Below, piece after piece: positions 24,979 to 34,428 of a stretch of 64,000 nt of DNA; the first letter of the stretch is position 1, and each line of letters opens with the position of its first letter. The notes beneath the pieces are model-generated. The model made no database searches. It saw only the letters and a program-made list of their open reading frames with translations, and was not told the origin of the DNA. A program made the translations under genes and the position numbers. This DNA is from Lachnospiraceae bacterium. GTDB lineage: Bacteria; Bacillota; Clostridia; Lachnospirales; Lachnospiraceae. The DNA lies in NCBI GenBank assembly GCA_017445585.1, contig JAFSTX010000080.1, forward strand, positions 18,943 to 82,942, given 5' to 3'.

Positions 24979-26280
24979 ATGAAAACTGCCAGAGAGATCG
25001 CAGCCGATATATTATGTGAAGTAGACGGAGGGGCGCTCAGCCACGAGGCATTTTCAGGTGCCGTGGACAGAGCGGCTCTTTTGCCGAGTGACAGAGCCTT
25101 TGTAAAAAAGCTCGTCAGCGGCGTGCTCGAGCATAGAGACGGCATCGATGCGGTAATAGACAGGTATTCCAAAAAGTCCGTCTCAGCATTAAAACCTCTC
25201 GTCAGAAATACGCTCCGTATCGGGGTCTATCAGCTCATGTACCTGACTGATATCCCCCAGTCGGCGGTCTGCAATGAAGCAGTCGCCATAATAGCCAGAC
25301 GGAGGATGACCGGACTTAAGGGCTATGTGAATGCAATACTGCGAAGCTGCTGCAGAGACGGCGTGAGTGCCGCAAAGAACGCTTGCGACGTGCCGGACTA
25401 TATCAGGGACATATTGATGCGCAGAACCGGCGAAAACGGCTTACAGCGCGTTCTGAAGGCGTTTGACGGCGAAGCTGAGCTCACCTGCAGGTTTCTGACC
25501 TCCAGGGCGGCTCCGGATGAGATCAAGGAACTTTTAGGCTCTCAGGGTATTACCGCAGAGAGATCGCCTCTTGCAGAGCACGGCTATATACTGAGCGGCG
25601 TGCCGATCCCGGGCGAGGTCGAGGCTTTTAAGCGCGGCCTGATACAGTATCAGGGGATCAGTTCAGTCTTTGCCGTGCAGCTCCTGGATCCCGCTCCCGG
25701 TTCCGTCGTCCTGGATATCTGCGCTGCTCCCGGAGGCAAGAGCATAGCGCTCGCGGATATGGTCGGAGAGAATGGAATCGTTGCCGCCAGGGATCTTACC
25801 GAGCGAAAAGTAAGACGCATAGAAGAGAACGCGGCCAGATGCTTCATGCCTCAGATCAGGGCGGAGGTGTGCGACGCGAGGGAATTCGTGCCGGAGGATG
25901 AAGAGAAGTTCGACTGCGTACTGGCCGACCTGCCGTGTTCGGGACTTGGCACCATCGGACACAAACAGGAGATCAGATACCGCATCACCCCAGACAAGGT
26001 CAGGGATCTGGCCGCTCTCCAGAAAGATATCCTGAAGAATGCAGTGCGCTATCTGAAAAAAGGAGGCCGCATGCTTTACTCCACCTGCACGATCACTTTT
26101 GAAGAAAACGAGGACAACTTCCGGTATATCAGGGATGAGCTGGGGCTCGCTCCGGTAAGCATAGAGCACTTTTTCCCTGAATGGAGAGAAGGGGCCTCCG
26201 ACGGATATGTACAGCTGCTGCCCGGGACCGATCCCGTATCTGACGGGTTTTTCTGCGCGCTGTTTGAAAAACGGGACTGA
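24979..26280 (+). CDS. rsmB: 16S rRNA m5C967 methyltransferase
   Basis: 433 residues. NusB-like RNA-binding domain about 1-135, then the Rossmann-fold NOL1/NOP2/Sun methyltransferase with the SAM motif DICAAPGGKSIALAD (about 244) and catalytic Cys residues in DLPCSGLGTIG and YSTCTITFEENED. It methylates a cytosine of helix 31 in 16S rRNA. The start lies one base after fmt, the classical fmt-rsmB pairing. Confidence 0.95.
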   Translation: MKTAREIAADILCEVDGGALSHEAFSGAVDRAALLPSDRAFVKKLVSGVLEHRDGIDAVIDRYSKKSVSALKPLVRNTLRIGVYQLMYLTDIPQSAVCNEAVAIIARRRMTGLKGYVNAILRSCCRDGVSAAKNACDVPDYIRDILMRRTGENGLQRVLKAFDGEAELTCRFLTSRAAPDEIKELLGSQGITAERSPLAEHGYILSGVPIPGEVEAFKRGLIQYQGISSVFAVQLLDPAPGSVVLDICAAPGGKSIALADMVGENGIVAARDLTERKVRRIEENAARCFMPQIRAEVCDAREFVPEDEEKFDCVLADLPCSGLGTIGHKQEIRYRITPDKVRDLAALQKDILKNAVRYLKKGGRMLYSTCTITFEENEDNFRYIRDELGLAPVSIEHFFPEWREGASDGYVQLLPGTDPVSDGFFCALFEKRD

Positions 26281-26346
26281 GGTAAAAAGCTCGAAGTCAA
26301 ATGAGACAAAGGCCCAAAACGACTGAAGTTTAAAACGAGACTGAAT

Positions 26347-27390
26347 ATGACCGAAAAGACCGATATTAAATCATTATACTTTAACGAGCTTGAGAGTTTT
26401 GTAACGAATGAACTCTCACAGCCTCGCTTCAGGGCCGCACAGCTCTTCTCATGGATGCATGAGAAGAAAGCGGCGGGCTTTGACGAAATGACCAATCTGC
26501 CTGCTTCCCTGCGTGAAAAGCTTCCACAGCTCTGCGATTATACGTCTCTGCGCATACATACCGTACAGACCTCCGCAAAAGACGGCACGAAGAAATACGC
26601 CTTTGTGCTGGCTGACGGCAATATAATCGAAAGCGTATATATGCGCTATACCCACGGGAACAGCGTATGTATATCATCGCAGGTAGGCTGCCGTATGGGA
26701 TGCAAATTCTGCGCGTCCACGATCGACGGACTCGTCAGGAATCTGACGGCTTCTGAGATGCTTGAACAGATATACGAGATAGAACGCGATACCGCAACCC
26801 GCGTCTCCAATGTAGTCATCATGGGCTCGGGAGAACCGCTGGATAATTATGATAACGTGGTCCGCTTTATCAGACTGATCACCGATGAGCGCGGTGCTGA
26901 CATGAGCCAGAGAAACATCACACTCTCCACCTGCGGCCTCGTCCCGCGGATCAGGGATCTTGCCGGCGAGGATCTGTCAATTACTCTGGCGATCTCGCTT
27001 CACGCGCCGACAGACGAGCTGCGCAGACAGACTATGCCGATAGCCAACAGCTACAGCATAAGCGAGATCATGGACGCCTGCGAATATTATTTTGATAAGA
27101 CCGGACGCAGGATCAGTTTCGAATACAGCGTGATAAAAGATCTGAACGACAGCAGGGAGACGATAGAACAGCTTGCCTCGCTGCTTCACGGCAGGAATTG
27201 CCATGTGAACCTGATCTCGGTCAATCCGATTAAAGAGAGAGACTACCGCGCGGTGGATTCGCTTTCCCTTGATCAGGTCAAAAACATCTTGGAAAAATCG
27301 TCAATAAATGTTACTATAAGAAGAAGGCTCGGAAGTGATATCGACAGTGCCTGCGGACAGCTCCGCAGGAGGGTCGTTTCAGGGGCCTGA
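26347..27390 (+). CDS. rlmN: 23S rRNA/tRNA A2503/A37 C2-methyltransferase
   Basis: 347 residues. Radical-SAM cluster motif SQVGCRMGCKFCAST (CxxxCxxC, about 113-120), VIMGSGEPLDNYDNV, STCGLVPRI, and the C-terminal catalytic Cys in SDIDSACGQLRR. It carries out methylation of A2503 in 23S rRNA and A37 of some tRNAs. No strong ribosome site precedes ATG 26347; the 66-base gap after rsmB is AT-rich. Confidence 0.95.
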   Translation: MTEKTDIKSLYFNELESFVTNELSQPRFRAAQLFSWMHEKKAAGFDEMTNLPASLREKLPQLCDYTSLRIHTVQTSAKDGTKKYAFVLADGNIIESVYMRYTHGNSVCISSQVGCRMGCKFCASTIDGLVRNLTASEMLEQIYEIERDTATRVSNVVIMGSGEPLDNYDNVVRFIRLITDERGADMSQRNITLSTCGLVPRIRDLAGEDLSITLAISLHAPTDELRRQTMPIANSYSISEIMDACEYYFDKTGRRISFEYSVIKDLNDSRETIEQLASLLHGRNCHVNLISVNPIKERDYRAVDSLSLDQVKNILEKSSINVTIRRRLGSDIDSACGQLRRRVVSGA

Positions 27391-27453
27391 TACCGGTGCG
27401 TATAGCTCGGCAGCTTTTTGCTGCGCCGCATCCGTGCTTGGAGGATATCTGAA

Positions 27454-28200
27454 TTGAAAGCGTATGCTGTCACAGATGTGGGCAAAGTCCGCAGACAGAA
27501 CGAAGACGCCATATTTACATCTACAGATCCGGTAGGGCTTCTGCCGAATCTTTTTGTGGTGGCTGACGGCATGGGAGGACATAATGCGGGCGACCGCGCT
27601 TCCAGGATCGCCATCGATGCCATCACCTCATCCGTAGAAGACACGAACAAGCTTGCTCCCGAAGACATCCTGGGCGATGCACTCAGGAGGGCTAATGCCG
27701 CCATCATCAGCGAGGCAGCTGCCGATCAGTCCCTGCAGGGCATGGGTACGACCGCAGTCATGGCCACAGTGGTGGGATCGGTCCTGTATGTGGCAAATAT
27801 CGGTGACAGCAGGCTTTATGTGATAAAGAACCGTCCGATCCAGATCACAAAGGATCATTCATGGGTGGAGGAAATGGTCCGCGAGGGCAAGCTCCGCCGC
27901 GGGGACAGTACTTATCTGGAGAAAAAGAACATCATCACCAAGGCTCTGGGCATATCCGGAGAGATCTCGCCGGATTTCTTTACCGTGGACCTCGACGTGG
28001 GCAATCTCATCGTCCTGTGTTCTGACGGACTGACCGGAATGATGGATGATGATACTTTATTTGAAATAGTCAGGCATGAATATGAGCCGCAGGAGATAGC
28101 GGCGGCTCTGGTCAGAACTGCAAAAAACAACGGAGGCCGCGATAACATCTCTGTTGTCGTCGTGGATCCTGAACTTAGTGAGGTAGACGTATGGTGCTGA
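27454..28200 (+). CDS. stp: PP2C-type Ser/Thr phosphatase
   Basis: 248 residues from TTG 27454, which follows TTGGAGG; the frame opens earlier at TTG 27418. Metal-binding motifs are visible: VRRQNEDAIF (Asp after GKV), VVADGMGGHNAGDRAS, GMGTTAVM, ANIGDSRLY, LCSDGLTGMMDD and GGRDNISVVVVD. It dephosphorylates targets of the partner PASTA kinase, whose ATG lies 10 bases inside its end. The pair controls cell-wall and growth functions in Bacillota. Confidence 0.93.
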   Translation: MKAYAVTDVGKVRRQNEDAIFTSTDPVGLLPNLFVVADGMGGHNAGDRASRIAIDAITSSVEDTNKLAPEDILGDALRRANAAIISEAAADQSLQGMGTTAVMATVVGSVLYVANIGDSRLYVIKNRPIQITKDHSWVEEMVREGKLRRGDSTYLEKKNIITKALGISGEISPDFFTVDLDVGNLIVLCSDGLTGMMDDDTLFEIVRHEYEPQEIAAALVRTAKNNGGRDNISVVVVDPELSEVDVWC

Positions 28201-30380
28201 AGATCGGATCGGCTCTCGGAGGCCGGTATGAAATAATAAGCAGGATTGGTTCGGGCGGAATGTCCGACGTATACAAGGCGCGTGATGCGAAGCTCAACCG
28301 CTTCGTCGCGATTAAGGTCCTTAAGGACGATTACGCTTCGGATCAGACCTTTGTTGCCAAGTTCCGTATGGAGGCGCAGTCCGCGGCCTGCCTCTCGAAT
28401 CCCAATATCGTCAATATTTACGATGTCGGCGACGAGATGGGAATCTACTATATCGTGATGGAGCTCATCGAGGGAATCACTCTCAAGCGCTATATAGAGC
28501 GCAAGGGAAAGCTCGGAGTGCGCGAGGCTATAGAGGTGGCCATGCAGGTCTCTCATGGACTTATCGCAGCTCACGCAGAGAAGATAGTACACAGAGACAT
28601 TAAGCCTCAGAATATCATGATCTCCAAGGAAGGCAAGGTCAAAGTCACGGACTTTGGCATTGCCAGAGCAGCATCCACCAAGACGATCAGCTCCAGTACC
28701 ATGGGGAGCGTGCATTATATCTCTCCCGAGCAGGCCAGAGGCGGCTTCTGCGACGAGCGCAGCGATATTTATTCACTTGGCATTATGCTCTATGAGATGC
28801 TCACCGGCAAGGTCCCCTTTGAGGGCGAAACCAGTGTGGCGGTGGCGCTGCAGCATATCCAGGGTGAGATGGTTCCTCCGAGGGAGTATGAACCTGCCAT
28901 TCCCAAAGGTCTGGAAAAAATCATCCTCAAATGCACCAGAAAGCGCCCCGAAGCCAGATACGCCTCTGCGGCGCTGCTGCTCGAAGATTTCAAGCGTGTG
29001 CTTTCTTCGCCTGACGGAGATATAGACGTGGATGATGACAATGGTCCTGCGATCATAACATACGGTTCCGCAGGCGCAGCGGCAGCTGCTGCCGGAGCGG
29101 TCAGAAAAGAAGAGTCTGCCGCCGAAGCCGTAAGTTCGGAGCGTATGAAAGAAGCCAGATATCAGATGGGAGAGGATGGCGATGAAAATGCCGATGGAGA
29201 GACTGATTCTGTTCCTTTGGACGTCACCGGATCGGAAAAAGCCGAAGATGATAAGGAACGCCGCTTCGAGAAGATAGTTACATATGCCGGGATCGTCGTC
29301 GCCGTGCTCGTGGTGGCAGTCGTCGCAATCATAGCCCTTAATATGGCCGGAGTCCTGGACTTTGGCGGAGGCGGTACGAGTGCTTCAGCGACTGACGCCA
29401 CGGTGGAGATCATGGATCTGCGCGGCAAGACCTACGAAGAGGCCAATGAGCTCCTTTCCGCAAAAGGGATCACTGTCAAGGCCAGCTATGATCAGGACAG
29501 CTCGTATCCCGAGGGAACGATCTTTTTCCAGGATATAGATCCCGGCACTGTCATAGATTCGCCAAATGTGATCAACGTCGTGATCAATGTAGGCGACAGT
29601 TCGCTCGTGATCCCTTCAGACGTCCAGGGCCTGGAGCCTCAGACCGTAAGACAGCAGCTTACTCAGCTCGGATTCACCAATATCAATCCGACATATTACG
29701 AAGAATACAGCGAGAGCATATCCGCCGGCAAGGTTGTCAGAATTGATCCGCCGGAGGGCTCTGAAGTCACTTCCGACGCTGCAATCACTATAGTCATCAG
29801 CAAGGGTCCCGCCGCCGTGACCGTGACCGTGCCTGACGTCAAGGGAATGTCCGAGAGCTCGGCCAGATCCGCCATCACCGACCGCAAACTCGTAGTAGGC
29901 GTCGTTTCTGAAGAATACAGCACTTCCGTGGAAAAGGGCCGCGTCATCAGACAAAGTCCCGAATCCGGAAGCTCGCTTTCCGAGGGGGCATCAGTTAATA
30001 TAGTCATCAGCCGCGGCCAGGAGGGAGTTAAGGTGCCTGAGCTTGGTGGGCTTACTCTCGATGAAGCTGTCAGAAAGCTCCAGGACGCCGGGCTTCTGCT
30101 TGGCGATATGGACGAAGAATTCGATGATGATCACGACGAAGGTACTGTCTGCGGACAGTCTCCGAGCAGCGGATCGCCGGTAGCCAGAAATACTAAGGTA
30201 AATGTAGTGATAAGTCTCGGCTCCGAACCGGCATCATCAGAGCCTACGCAGCCCGATGAACCATCATCGGATCAGACGGAGCCCTCACAGCCAGAGACGA
30301 CTTCACAGGAAAATCCTTCGTCTGAGGCTGCTTCATCGGAGTCCGGCGAAGGCAATGATCAGGGCGAAGGCGGGACCTGA
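28191..30380 (+). CDS. prkC: PASTA-domain Ser/Thr protein kinase
   Basis: 729 residues. Cytoplasmic kinase domain about 10-275: IGSGGMSDVYKA (P-loop), VAIKVLK (catalytic Lys), HRDIKPQNIM (catalytic loop), DFGIARA (DFG). A juxtamembrane linker is rich in Ala/Glu/Asp. One membrane helix lies about 365-385. Four PASTA repeats follow (about 405-470, 471-540, 541-612, 613-680), which in this family sense muropeptides or lipid II. The Ser/Pro/Glu/Thr-rich tail of about 45 residues is extracytoplasmic. Overlaps stp; rsgA follows after 11 bases, as in many Bacillota. Confidence 0.96.
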   Translation: MVLKIGSALGGRYEIISRIGSGGMSDVYKARDAKLNRFVAIKVLKDDYASDQTFVAKFRMEAQSAACLSNPNIVNIYDVGDEMGIYYIVMELIEGITLKRYIERKGKLGVREAIEVAMQVSHGLIAAHAEKIVHRDIKPQNIMISKEGKVKVTDFGIARAASTKTISSSTMGSVHYISPEQARGGFCDERSDIYSLGIMLYEMLTGKVPFEGETSVAVALQHIQGEMVPPREYEPAIPKGLEKIILKCTRKRPEARYASAALLLEDFKRVLSSPDGDIDVDDDNGPAIITYGSAGAAAAAAGAVRKEESAAEAVSSERMKEARYQMGEDGDENADGETDSVPLDVTGSEKAEDDKERRFEKIVTYAGIVVAVLVVAVVAIIALNMAGVLDFGGGGTSASATDATVEIMDLRGKTYEEANELLSAKGITVKASYDQDSSYPEGTIFFQDIDPGTVIDSPNVINVVINVGDSSLVIPSDVQGLEPQTVRQQLTQLGFTNINPTYYEEYSESISAGKVVRIDPPEGSEVTSDAAITIVISKGPAAVTVTVPDVKGMSESSARSAITDRKLVVGVVSEEYSTSVEKGRVIRQSPESGSSLSEGASVNIVISRGQEGVKVPELGGLTLDEAVRKLQDAGLLLGDMDEEFDDDHDEGTVCGQSPSSGSPVARNTKVNVVISLGSEPASSEPTQPDEPSSDQTEPSQPETTSQENPSSEAASSESGEGNDQGEGGT

Positions 30381-30391
30381 TATACAGAACC

Positions 30392-31279
30392 ATGGATCAG
30401 ATCACAGGCAGGATAATCAAAGGAATCTCCGGTTTCTACTACGTTCACGACGGTACTGAGACCGTATATGAATGCAAGGCAAGAGGGGTTTTCCGTTCTA
30501 TCGGAGTAAAGCCTCTGCCTGGAGATATGGTGCGGATGGAGATTCTCGACCGCGGCCGCGCGCTCGGAAGCATTCTCAGCATCCTTCCGCGCAGCAGCGA
30601 GCTTGTCAGACCTGCCGCCGCAAATGTGGATCAGGCACTTCTGGTTTTTTCCGTTAAGGATCCGCAGCCCAGCTTCAATCTGATCGACAGGCTGCTCATA
30701 AGCTATTACCAGATGTCTCTGCCGGTGACGGTAGCCTTCAGTAAAAGCGATCTGGACGACGGGGCGCTGATATCCGAATATACTGATATCTATCGCGGCT
30801 CAGGAGTGCGCATGGTCTTTTTCAGCACACATGAGGATGAGGGGCTGGAAGACGTCAGATCCATTCTGCGGGGACGGATCACTGTGATCGCGGGACCTTC
30901 CGGCGCAGGCAAATCATCACTGATCAACCGTCTTGCTCCGGGAGCCGACATGGAAGTCGGAGAGATCAGTCCAAAGCTCAAACGCGGCAGGAATACCACC
31001 AGACATACAGAGCTTTTCTGTGTGGGAAAAGACAGCTTTATTCTGGATACTCCGGGATTTACATCTTTTATGCTCGAGGGAATTACGGAGAATGATCTGA
31101 GGTTCTGCTACAGGGAATTCGAAGAATATGGCAAAGACTGCAGATTCGCAGACTGCGTGCATATCGGAGAGACCTCCTGCGCAGTAAAAAAAGCCGTGGA
31201 CCGGGGACTGATAAACAGAGTCAGGTATGAGAATTACCGTATGATATATGCTGATCTTAAGGCGGCAAGAAAGTACTGA
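30392..31279 (+). CDS. rsgA: Ribosome small-subunit GTPase RsgA
   Basis: 295 residues. N-terminal OB fold (about 1-68), circularly permuted GTPase domain with G4-like AFSKSDL preceding G1 (AGPSGAGKSSLIN, about 170) and G3 (LDTPGFTSF), then a zinc knuckle with CRFADCVHIGETSC. The G4 motif has Ser-Lys-Ser-Asp where Asn-Lys-x-Asp is usual. It helps 30S maturation. Part of the conserved stp-prkC-rsgA-rpe block. Confidence 0.95.
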   Translation: MDQITGRIIKGISGFYYVHDGTETVYECKARGVFRSIGVKPLPGDMVRMEILDRGRALGSILSILPRSSELVRPAAANVDQALLVFSVKDPQPSFNLIDRLLISYYQMSLPVTVAFSKSDLDDGALISEYTDIYRGSGVRMVFFSTHEDEGLEDVRSILRGRITVIAGPSGAGKSSLINRLAPGADMEVGEISPKLKRGRNTTRHTELFCVGKDSFILDTPGFTSFMLEGITENDLRFCYREFEEYGKDCRFADCVHIGETSCAVKKAVDRGLINRVRYENYRMIYADLKAARKY

Positions 31280-31290
31280 ATGGTGATAAT

Positions 31291-31950
31291 ATGAGTAAAA
31301 AGATCCTTGCTCCGTCGCTTCTTGCGGTAGATTTTTCCAGACTTGGCGCTCAGGTACAAGAAGCTGAGCAGGCCGGAGCTGCCTACCTGCATCTTGACGT
31401 TATGGACGGACTCTTCGTGCCGAGCATATCATTTGGGATGCCTCTCATACAGAGTCTGCGCAAAGCTTCGGATATGGTTTTTGACGTGCATCTTATGATA
31501 CAGGACCCGGACAGGTATGTGGAGGAATTCGCCGCTGCCGGCGCGGATATCATTACTGTGCACGAGGAGGCTGTCACGCATCTGGACAGGACTCTCAGGC
31601 ATATCCGTTCCCTTGGCAAAAAGGCTGCAGTCGCCGTTAATCCTGCTACGGGTTTCGAGATGCTCAGATACGTTTTTCCTCTGTGCGATATGATACTGAT
31701 CATGTCAGTCAATCCCGGATTCGGCGGTCAGAAGTTCATAGAATATTCTCTTCAGAAGGTCGAAGAGCTCGCACAGCTCCGTGAGCTGTTTGGATGCAGT
31801 TTTGATATAGAGGTCGATGGAGGCGTGACTCCCGATAATGCAGGAGCGCTTATCCGTGCCGGCGCCGATGTACTCGTCGCGGGATCTGCCGTATTCAGGG
31901 GTAATATCACCGAGAATGTCAGGTCCTTTATCGAGGTATTCGATGATTAA
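31291..31950 (+). CDS. rpe: Ribulose-phosphate 3-epimerase
   Basis: 219 residues, TIM barrel. APSLLAVDFSRLGAQ, HLDVMDGLFVPSISFG, FDVHLMI (metal His and Asp), MSVNPGFGGQKFI and EVDGGVTPDNA are the family motifs. It interconverts ribulose 5-phosphate and xylulose 5-phosphate in the pentose phosphate pathway. The end overlaps the HAD phosphatase start by 8 bases. Confidence 0.96.
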   Translation: MSKKILAPSLLAVDFSRLGAQVQEAEQAGAAYLHLDVMDGLFVPSISFGMPLIQSLRKASDMVFDVHLMIQDPDRYVEEFAAAGADIITVHEEAVTHLDRTLRHIRSLGKKAAVAVNPATGFEMLRYVFPLCDMILIMSVNPGFGGQKFIEYSLQKVEELAQLRELFGCSFDIEVDGGVTPDNAGALIRAGADVLVAGSAVFRGNITENVRSFIEVFDD

Positions 31951-32749
31951 ACTCATTGCGACGGACGTGGACGGCACACTGGTCAAAGTAGCCAGCAGGG
32001 AGATCGATCCCGGATACTTCCGGGCAATCGGCGATCTGAAGAAGATGGGAATCAGTGTAGCCGTAGTCAGCGGACGCCAGGAGGACAGCATGCTGCATAT
32101 GTTCTCCCCGGTGCTCGACGACCTGTATATCGTCAGCAATAACGGCGCCTGTATCAGATGCAACGGTAAAACGATACGCAACATAGTAATCCCGAATCCG
32201 ACTGTGCATATTCTGGCCGAAGAGCTGCGGAAGTTTCATGGCTGCAATACGATGCTTTCATCGGGAGGTCGGACTTTCCGCTTTCCGGAAATGTCTGAAG
32301 AAAGCTATGAATTCTGTACCTCGTACGGCTCCCTCCTGGAGGATTTTCCGGGATATGACGCGCTGCCCCCGGTAAACAAGATCTGCGTACTTGATGATAT
32401 AAAGGGCAGACCGCATCCGGCAGCTGCGCTTTCACGCAGTTTTGATGGCGTTATCGGACTGGATGCCGGAGACGGCTGGTATGATTTTATCAATTCAACC
32501 ATCAGTAAAGGCAGTGCAGTACAATTCCTTCAGAAAGAACTCGGAGCAGGCGCGGATGAGACAGCTGTCTTCGGAGATCAGGAGAATGATATGTCTATGT
32601 TCGCATATGCGAAGTATAATTTTGCCGTTGAAGGCGCTGCAGCCATCGTATATGACGCCGCCGCGTACCATGCCGGCGGATACGCTCAGAAGGGCGTGCT
32701 CAGGATATTAGAGAATATTGTGCGTAATAACGGAGTGCTGGATGTATAA
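31943..32749 (+). CDS. Cof-type HAD-IIB phosphatase
   Basis: 268 residues from ATG 31943. HAD motif I DVDGTL (Asp nucleophile, about 8), motif II VVSGR, and motif III/IV GDQENDMSMF (about 214) are present, with the C2 cap between them. This subfamily dephosphorylates sugar phosphates, pyridoxal phosphate or FMN-like substrates; which one is unclear. The longer frame beginning inside rpe (31838) is rejected. Overlaps both neighbours by 8 bases. Confidence 0.88.
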   Translation: MIKLIATDVDGTLVKVASREIDPGYFRAIGDLKKMGISVAVVSGRQEDSMLHMFSPVLDDLYIVSNNGACIRCNGKTIRNIVIPNPTVHILAEELRKFHGCNTMLSSGGRTFRFPEMSEESYEFCTSYGSLLEDFPGYDALPPVNKICVLDDIKGRPHPAAALSRSFDGVIGLDAGDGWYDFINSTISKGSAVQFLQKELGAGADETAVFGDQENDMSMFAYAKYNFAVEGAAAIVYDAAAYHAGGYAQKGVLRILENIVRNNGVLDV

Positions 32750-33740
32750 AAAGATCGCTGCTTACATTCTATGCCTGATCATACTGACTCTTACTGCCTG
32801 CGGCGGTGAGAGCACAGCATCGCCTTCGCGCGTACTTTATTCGGTGGGCAGTGTGAAAGTTCCGCTCAGCGAGGCCATGTTCTTTGCGGCAGGTCAGAAG
32901 GATCTGCTCGAAGATACATACGGTGCGCAGATCTGGTCGGTCGATATGGGAGATATGGATTTCGGATCCTTTCTTGGAGACAGGATACGCACTGCTATCG
33001 CGCTGACATATGCAGGTGAAGGACTTGCGGCATCCCGCGGGATCGCGCTCTCGGTAGATGACAAGACCCTCGTGACCTCGGCCGCTGATTACTACTATAC
33101 AGGCCTCTCCAAGCAGTTCATATCCTCGATGAATATCACTCCGGATGACGTGCGCAGCGCGTTTACAGCGTACAGGCTCGCCAGAAAAGGCCATGAACAG
33201 CTGATAGATGATGCGGATATCGAAGTCAGTCGTGACGAGGCAAGAGTCATGACTCTCGCGCAGATCAGGATCAATATCCGCGGACTAGAGGGAGATGCAC
33301 TGAGCGAGAAGAGGAGCCGCATAGAGGAAGCAGCATCCAGGCTCGCAGAAGGCGAAGACTTCCTGGCAGTGGCGGCAGAGTACAATGAAGCTCCTGCAAC
33401 GCAGCTCACAGTCTCCAGAGATGACCTTTCTTCGAGCGAAGAGAGAGTGGCCTTTGGCCTGGGATACAACGAGATAAGTCCTGTCAGTGAGAACGCCGAG
33501 TGGCTGTTTATATTCAAATGTCTGAACATGAGCGACGATACGCTCTCTGCGGCCAGACGCAGTCAGTTGCTTTCCAGCAGACAGGAGGAATACTATATCT
33601 CGGAGCTCAAGACTTTTCTTACCGGCAATCCATCCGTATGGAATGACGAGCTCTGGGACAGCCTGGATATCTCGTCGATAGATATCGGCGCGGAGTACAA
33701 TTTCTACTCTGTTTATGATATGTTCTTTCCGGAGGTATGA
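32742..33740 (+). CDS. Lipoprotein foldase, PpiC/SurA-like
   Basis: 332 residues from ATG 32742. A 17-residue signal peptide ends in a lipobox with LTAC, so it should be lipid-anchored outside the membrane. A SurA/PrsA-like N-terminal helical region runs about 30-160; a parvulin-like segment about 165-260 (VMTLAQIRINI, AEGEDFLAVAAEYNEAP, GLGYNEISPV) follows. The parvulin part is divergent, so isomerase activity is uncertain; it may act only as a chaperone. Its TGA is followed one base later by the ung start. Confidence 0.78.
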   Translation: MYKKIAAYILCLIILTLTACGGESTASPSRVLYSVGSVKVPLSEAMFFAAGQKDLLEDTYGAQIWSVDMGDMDFGSFLGDRIRTAIALTYAGEGLAASRGIALSVDDKTLVTSAADYYYTGLSKQFISSMNITPDDVRSAFTAYRLARKGHEQLIDDADIEVSRDEARVMTLAQIRINIRGLEGDALSEKRSRIEEAASRLAEGEDFLAVAAEYNEAPATQLTVSRDDLSSSEERVAFGLGYNEISPVSENAEWLFIFKCLNMSDDTLSAARRSQLLSSRQEEYYISELKTFLTGNPSVWNDELWDSLDISSIDIGAEYNFYSVYDMFFPEV

Positions 33741-33741
33741 G

Positions 33742-34428
33742 ATGGCAGGGATTGCAAATGACTGGCTGACGCCGCTCAGGGCAGAATTCTCGAAGCCGTA
33801 TTACCGGCAGCTCTATGAGCGAATGAACTATGAATACAGCCATAATACGGTATTTCCGCCCGCATCATCCGTATACCGCGCATTCGAGCTGACGCCTCTC
33901 TCAAAGGTAAAGGTTGTAATCCTCGGACAGGATCCCTACCATAACTTTGACCAGGCAATGGGCCTGAGCTTCTCTGTGCCCGCAGGGGTGCAGATCCCGC
34001 CTTCGCTCGAGAATATATACAAAGAGATCTCGGACGAGCTGGGATGCTATATCCCTGACAACGGTGATCTGACCAAGTGGGCGTCACAGGGAGTTCTTCT
34101 GCTAAACACCGTGCTTACGGTGCGTGCACATGCTCCGCAGTCCCACGCGAATCTGGGTTGGGAGCAGTTTACGGATGCCGCCATCAGAGCTGTGAATGCG
34201 CTGGATCGTCCGGTAGTCTTCCTGCTCTGGGGAGCGCCTGCGGGCAGAAAAGCCGAGCTGCTGACCAATCCTGGGCACCTCGTGCTCAAGGCCCCGCATC
34301 CGAGCCCGCTTTCAGCCTACCGCGGATTCTTTGGCTGCGGACATTTTAAAAAAACTAACGACTATCTCGTGCGCTGCGGGCTTGAGCCCATAGACTGGCA
34401 GATAGAGAATATACAGGAGAAATCATGA
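33742..34428 (+). CDS. ung: Uracil-DNA glycosylase, family 1
   Basis: 228 residues from ATG 33742. Catalytic water-activating motif GQDPYHNFDQAMGLSFSV (Asp, about 64), LLLNTVLTV, and the DNA-intercalating loop HPSPLSAYRGFFGCGHF (His). It removes uracil from DNA. The start is one base after the foldase gene and the stop overlaps the next gene as ATGA. Confidence 0.96.
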   Translation: MAGIANDWLTPLRAEFSKPYYRQLYERMNYEYSHNTVFPPASSVYRAFELTPLSKVKVVILGQDPYHNFDQAMGLSFSVPAGVQIPPSLENIYKEISDELGCYIPDNGDLTKWASQGVLLLNTVLTVRAHAPQSHANLGWEQFTDAAIRAVNALDRPVVFLLWGAPAGRKAELLTNPGHLVLKAPHPSPLSAYRGFFGCGHFKKTNDYLVRCGLEPIDWQIENIQEKS